A stretch of DNA of 64,000 nt from JAALLB01 sp964502215. Lineage in GTDB: Bacteria; Pseudomonadota; Alphaproteobacteria; Rhizobiales; Rhizobiaceae. A program made the position numbers and the translations under genes. A model generated the notes under the pieces. The model was not told the DNA's origin. It searched no databases and saw only the letters and a program-made list of their open reading frames with translations. This document shows, piece after piece, positions 60,628-64,000 of the stretch. The DNA lies in NCBI GenBank assembly GCA_964502215.1, contig CAZCUN010000004.1:25310-89309 (forward strand), written 5' to 3'. Each line of letters begins with the position of its first letter. Position 1 is the first letter of the stretch.

Positions 60628-61697
60628 TAAATAAAGGTTATGTTGATTGCCAAAACGGTAATCAACATACCACCAAATAAAATCATCCCAAACTTACTGT
60701 TTGATTTAAACAGCTTCAGACACTGGTCTCCATCATGGATATCAAGGTTTTTAATCTGCCAGAACATTTGGAAACCACCCAATACTAACCCTAAATAGGC
60801 TGGTATTGCGTAGTAATATTTTGGTGGAATAGCTAATAAGTAACTTGCCAAAAAGAAACAAAGCGCAAGCGCATAAAGTATCGTAATTGCTTTCTTTGAT
60901 TTCTCACCAAATAGTCGAGCTGTTGATTTTACACCAACAATTGCATCATCTTCTCTATCCTGATGCGCATAAATTGTATCGTAGCCGATAACCCAAAAAA
61001 TTGTCCCCATGTAAAGTAGGATTGGAGCAAGAGATAAAGATTGAGCAACTACCGCCCACCCCATTAATGCTCCCCATGAAAATGCAAAGCCTAAGAACAA
61101 TTGTGGCCACCAAGTGATGCGCTTCATGAAGGGGTAAATTGCAACGGTAATGAGTGATGCAACACCTAACCAAAAAGCAAATGTAAATCCGCGTGACAAT
61201 AAAACAAGCACAATGAAACCACCTAAGCATTGAAGTAATAAGAACTTAGCTGCCTGTTTTTTTGTGATCCTGCCAGAGGGTAGAGGCCTCGATCGAGTAC
61301 GCTCTACCTGATCGTCAATATCTATGTCTGCAAGATCATTATAAGTGCAACCTGCTCCGCGCATGAGGAAAGCGCCTAATGCAAAAAATGGCAGAGGTAT
61401 AAAAAATAATTTTCCTATCCAACCGAATTCTGAGTATTTTGAATAATGCCAAAAGAAAAACGGGGAAGATGTTCTTACATGCTCATCCATTGCATCAATT
61501 AATCCAAATAGACTTGATGCATAGATTAGCATAAAACTCCAAAAACAAGGCCACATTAAAAGCTGCCAACCAATCGGTCTTTCCCAGCGTGCTAATTGAG
61601 CATACGGCCATAGCCATTTTGGCAAACTATAGACCCAAGAGTGCCTTAATGCATCAGCTACCTTGTCTTCTTCAATGATGTTACTTGTATCGTTCAT
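60624..61697 (-). CDS. ubiA: 4-hydroxybenzoate polyprenyltransferase
   Basis: It joins the polyprenyl tail to 4-hydroxybenzoate in ubiquinone synthesis. The 357-residue protein has about nine transmembrane helices. The first Asp-rich motif is TYNDLADIDIDDQVERTRSR, and the second is VIGYDTIYAHQDREDD. It is about 40-50 residues longer than usual, owing to an insertion after the first helix (about residues 65-105, EHVRTSSPFFFWHYSKYSE). It converges on DUF6101 with four bases of overlap. Confidence 0.94.
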   Translation of the reverse strand: MNDTSNIIEEDKVADALRHSWVYSLPKWLWPYAQLARWERPIGWQLLMWPCFWSFMLIYASSLFGLIDAMDEHVRTSSPFFFWHYSKYSEFGWIGKLFFIPLPFFALGAFLMRGAGCTYNDLADIDIDDQVERTRSRPLPSGRITKKQAAKFLLLQCLGGFIVLVLLSRGFTFAFWLGVASLITVAIYPFMKRITWWPQLFLGFAFSWGALMGWAVVAQSLSLAPILLYMGTIFWVIGYDTIYAHQDREDDAIVGVKSTARLFGEKSKKAITILYALALCFFLASYLLAIPPKYYYAIPAYLGLVLGGFQMFWQIKNLDIHDGDQCLKLFKSNSKFGMILFGGMLITVLAINITFIY

Positions 61698-61798
61698 TGC
61701 ACAAATCTGTGGACTGTGAAGTCTCTAGCGTCAAGGGCTTCATTGTCACTGAATATTCGTGATAAGAAAAAACCATCAATTATACTGGAGAATGACTT

Positions 61799-63073
61799 GT
61801 GAATATCCTGCTTCTTGGTTCTGGTGGTCGTGAACATGCTTTAGCTTGGAAACTTAATCAGTCACCCAAACTTTCAAAACTCTATTGCGCTCCTGGCAAT
61901 GCAGGCATTGCGCAAGTAGCAGAATGTATCGACCTTCAAGTTACTGACCACGCAGGTATTTTAGATTTCTGTAAGAACCATAACATCTCATTTGTTGTTG
62001 TTGGGCCAGAGGGGCCTCTTGTCGAAGGACTTGTTGATAAGCTGGAAGAGAACAACATCGGTGCCTTTGGCCCATCTGCTTATGCAAGTCAGCTGGAAGG
62101 TTCTAAAGGCTTTACCAAAGATCTATGTGCGGAGTTTAACATTCCAACCGCTGCCTATAAACGCTTTACAGATGCAATCAATGCAAAAAAATTCCTAGAT
62201 GAAATGTCTATTCCTGTTGTGATAAAAGCCGATGGCCTTGCGGCCGGTAAAGGCGTGATTATTGCAGAAACAAGAGAACAGGCAGAACAGGCAATTGAAG
62301 ATTGTTTTGCAGGTTCATTTGGTGAAGCAGGCCATGAAGTTGTGATCGAAGCTTTTCTTGAGGGTGAAGAAGCAAGTCTGTTTGCACTTTGTGATGGGCA
62401 AACCGCTATGTTGCTTGGAACGGCGCAAGACCACAAGCGTGTAGGCGATGGTGACATTGGCCCAAACACTGGCGGCATGGGCGCTTATTCCCCCGCTCCT
62501 GTCATGACGCAAGAAATGATTGACCGTACAATGTCTGAGATTATTGTACCAACACTTGCGGGCATGCATTCACGTGGACATCCATTTAAAGGAATACTTT
62601 ATGCAGGTCTGATGCTGACTAGAAATGGCCCAGAGCTAATTGAATATAACGTGCGCTTTGGTGATCCTGAGTGCCAGGTTCTAATGCCGCGTCTCAAATC
62701 CGATTTGCTTGAATTGATGATTGCTGCAAGTGAAGGTTCGCTACTAGAGCATGATGCGCAATGGTCTGATGAAAAAGCACTAACTGTTGTACTGGCCGCC
62801 AAAGGTTACCCAGCTTCTTATGAAAAGAATACTGAGATCAATGGTGTTGAAAAAGCTGAAGAAGATGGTGCCATAGTTTTTCATGCTGGGACGACAAAAG
62901 AAGGAGGCAAACTCTTGGCAACGGGTGGGCGCGTTTTAAACGTTACAGCCTTTGCTTCTAGTGTGAGCGAAGCACAGCAGAAAGCTTATGCTGCCGTTCA
63001 TGCAATTGAATGGGATAATGGCTTTTGCCGCCGCGACATTGGCTGGAGAGCCCTTAAACGCGAACAGCAATAA
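61799..63073 (+). CDS. purD: phosphoribosylamine-glycine ligase (GTG start)
   Basis: It makes glycinamide ribonucleotide in purine synthesis. The 424-residue protein has the start NILLLGSGGREHALAWKL, PSAYASQLEGSKGFTKDL, the ATP-grasp segments IKADGLAAGKGVIIAETRE and HKRVGDGDIGPNTGGMGAYSP, and FGDPECQVLMPRL. The start is GTG 61799 with CTGGAG at 61784-61789. A 101-base gap with ubiA lies upstream. It converges on the EAL gene with three bases between the stops. Confidence 0.97.
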   Translation: MNILLLGSGGREHALAWKLNQSPKLSKLYCAPGNAGIAQVAECIDLQVTDHAGILDFCKNHNISFVVVGPEGPLVEGLVDKLEENNIGAFGPSAYASQLEGSKGFTKDLCAEFNIPTAAYKRFTDAINAKKFLDEMSIPVVIKADGLAAGKGVIIAETREQAEQAIEDCFAGSFGEAGHEVVIEAFLEGEEASLFALCDGQTAMLLGTAQDHKRVGDGDIGPNTGGMGAYSPAPVMTQEMIDRTMSEIIVPTLAGMHSRGHPFKGILYAGLMLTRNGPELIEYNVRFGDPECQVLMPRLKSDLLELMIAASEGSLLEHDAQWSDEKALTVVLAAKGYPASYEKNTEINGVEKAEEDGAIVFHAGTTKEGGKLLATGGRVLNVTAFASSVSEAQQKAYAAVHAIEWDNGFCRRDIGWRALKREQQ

Positions 63074-63076
63074 TTT

Positions 63077-63916
63077 TTAGACTGCTATTCTTAAATTAGT
63101 TTCGCTGTCTATGTCATCTCGCAAATTAAACTCAGAAATATTTTTAGATACCATTCGCTCTGGCATTCCTAAATAAAAACCTTGAAGCATATCCGCGCCT
63201 ATATCCAACGCAAAAGAAACTTCTTCATCCGTTTCTATGCCTTCAATTATCACGGAAACATCTTTATCTTTAAAAGCACGTACAAGCGTTTGTAATAGCC
63301 TCGTTGTTTCTTTTGTTTTCATAGCATTGATAACGAAGGTTCTATCAAGCTTTATAATATCTGGATTGATAGAGATATAACGCTCAACGTTTGAATGTTT
63401 GGTGCCAAAATCATCCAAAGCCAGTTTGTAGCCATTGGCCTTTATAAGCTGGCAAAGATGAATAAGAATTTTTTCGTCTGCGACTTCTGTTTCAAGAATT
63501 TCAAACACAATATTATCACGGTTTAATTCATGTTTGGAAAGTTGTGAGAATAAATAGAAAAACTCGCGCTCGACATCAATAATTGTTGCATAGGTGCCAG
63601 CGTTTACATTAACGAATAGAATGCCTTCTTTCACAACGGCCTGCATAAACCCACGAATATGAAGTGCAAGACAAAGGCACTCCACAAACAACGCATCTTT
63701 TTCATCAACGATATTAAAAAACTTCTCTGGTTGAATAAGAGTGTTCTCTATATAAGGTCGGATTAGCCCTTCATAACCTAACAAAACAGCCTTATTTTGT
63801 TCCACACGATAAATTGGTTGGTAAAATGGTTTCAAAATATAATCGTCAAAGCAACCAATAATCTTATTCGTCTCATCATAGTGAATCGCATCACTTACAT
63901 ATTTAGGTCTTTTCAT
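63077..63916 (-). CDS. stand-alone EAL-domain cyclic-di-GMP phosphodiesterase
   Basis: A protein of 279 residues that is almost entirely an EAL domain. The signature is YEGLIRP, with Gly for Ala, and the further catalytic positions are LFVNVNAG (Asn), FEILETEV (Glu), ALDDFGTKHSN (Asp pair), IIKLDRTF (Lys), IIEGIET (Glu) and MLQGFYLG (Gln). All are present, so it is likely active. There is no sensor or membrane segment. It converges on purD with three bases between the stops. Confidence 0.85.
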   Translation of the reverse strand: MKRPKYVSDAIHYDETNKIIGCFDDYILKPFYQPIYRVEQNKAVLLGYEGLIRPYIENTLIQPEKFFNIVDEKDALFVECLCLALHIRGFMQAVVKEGILFVNVNAGTYATIIDVEREFFYLFSQLSKHELNRDNIVFEILETEVADEKILIHLCQLIKANGYKLALDDFGTKHSNVERYISINPDIIKLDRTFVINAMKTKETTRLLQTLVRAFKDKDVSVIIEGIETDEEVSFALDIGADMLQGFYLGMPERMVSKNISEFNLRDDIDSETNLRIAV

Positions 63917-63948
63917 TGTAGTTTATCGCCCCCTACAAACAAAACTAT

Positions 63949-64000
63949 TAGGGGCTGTCCCAGATAACTACGATAAATATTGTTTAACCCATTGGTTCAA
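63949..64000. mobile_element. possible insertion-sequence end at the window edge
   Basis: The stretch TTAGGGGCTGTCCCAGATAA resembles the terminal inverted repeat of IS5-like or related elements, with the sequence running off the window. No transposase is visible, and I judge it only by eye. It may be unrelated intergenic DNA. Confidence 0.25.

Noticed and set aside
1..64000. tRNA, rRNA or CRISPR array
   Set aside because: I looked through the gaps between genes and found no cloverleaf sequence, ribosomal RNA segment or regular repeat-spacer array; most gaps are shorter than 130 bases.

Overview
This 64 kb window is a stretch of chromosome from an AT-rich alphaproteobacterium, most likely of the order Hyphomicrobiales (Rhizobiales). 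The evidence is the GANTC methylase CcrM, a SAM-II riboswitch in front of metA, a BioR-like box in front of bioY, an IalB-family invasion protein, DUF6101 beside ubiA, and long blocks of gene order that I recall from Brucella, Agrobacterium and Bartonella relatives (inference from memory, not a search). I see no rRNA, tRNA, CRISPR array or complete insertion sequence. Almost all genes look like intact single-copy core genes.

Layout. 1-4.9 kb: the end of a MoxR ATPase, an LpqC-type esterase, metA under a SAM-II riboswitch, a decayed phd-doc toxin-antitoxin remnant, a TauD-like dioxygenase and the VWA partner expected for MoxR. 4.9-9.2 kb: biotin transporter bioY, a metallo-hydrolase, a DUF1499 membrane protein, a HAD phosphatase and a DMT exporter. 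9.2-15.2 kb: smc, a DsbA-like oxidoreductase, DciA-like DUF721 and mutY. 15.2-19 kb: a secreted DUF11-type protein, ccrM, a HAD hydrolase and a lipoprotein. 19-25.4 kb: thrC, an M16 peptidase, a RimJ-like acetyltransferase and a large GGDEF/EAL protein. 25.4-27.5 kb: yqgE, a DsbD-N-like protein and a peroxiredoxin.

27.5-36.5 kb, all on the minus strand: the aa3 cytochrome oxidase locus ctaC-ctaD-ctaB-(small CoxF-like)-ctaG-ctaE, then DUF983, surf1, ispH, thrB and rnhA. It carries a strong hairpin between ctaD and ctaB and an intrinsic terminator after ctaE. 36.8-39.9 kb: ialB, tldD and a small accessory patch (membrane protein plus an RHH/ParE toxin-antitoxin pair). 39.9-47.2 kb: pdxH, an RT0821-type lipoprotein, an SGNH-type protein, a CbpA-like J protein, fabI, a phosphoglycerate-mutase-family protein, aroC and ribB with a degenerate RibA domain. 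47.2-54.5 kb: a secreted FG-GAP-like protein, a histone-deacetylase-fold enzyme, xseB, a SCO protein, tlyA, an RNA m5U-type methyltransferase, a lytic transglycosylase and a YdcZ-like protein. 54.5-64 kb: fatty-acid oxidation genes, a Sua5/TsaC protein, an FAD-linked oxidase, a VOC protein, DUF6101, ubiA, purD and an EAL protein. A possible insertion-sequence end lies at the right edge.

I did not find a convincing undescribed multi-gene system. The most rewarding signals are small: the SAM-II switch with a near-consensus promoter, the fused and decayed phd-doc remnant, a promoter-terminator-ribosome-site arrangement in front of the TTG start of smc, the hairpins inside the oxidase cluster, paired palindromes in front of the acyl-CoA dehydrogenase, the operator-like repeats of the RHH/ParE pair, and two short genes (32744-32914 and 50101-50235). 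All promoter and operator calls are by eye.
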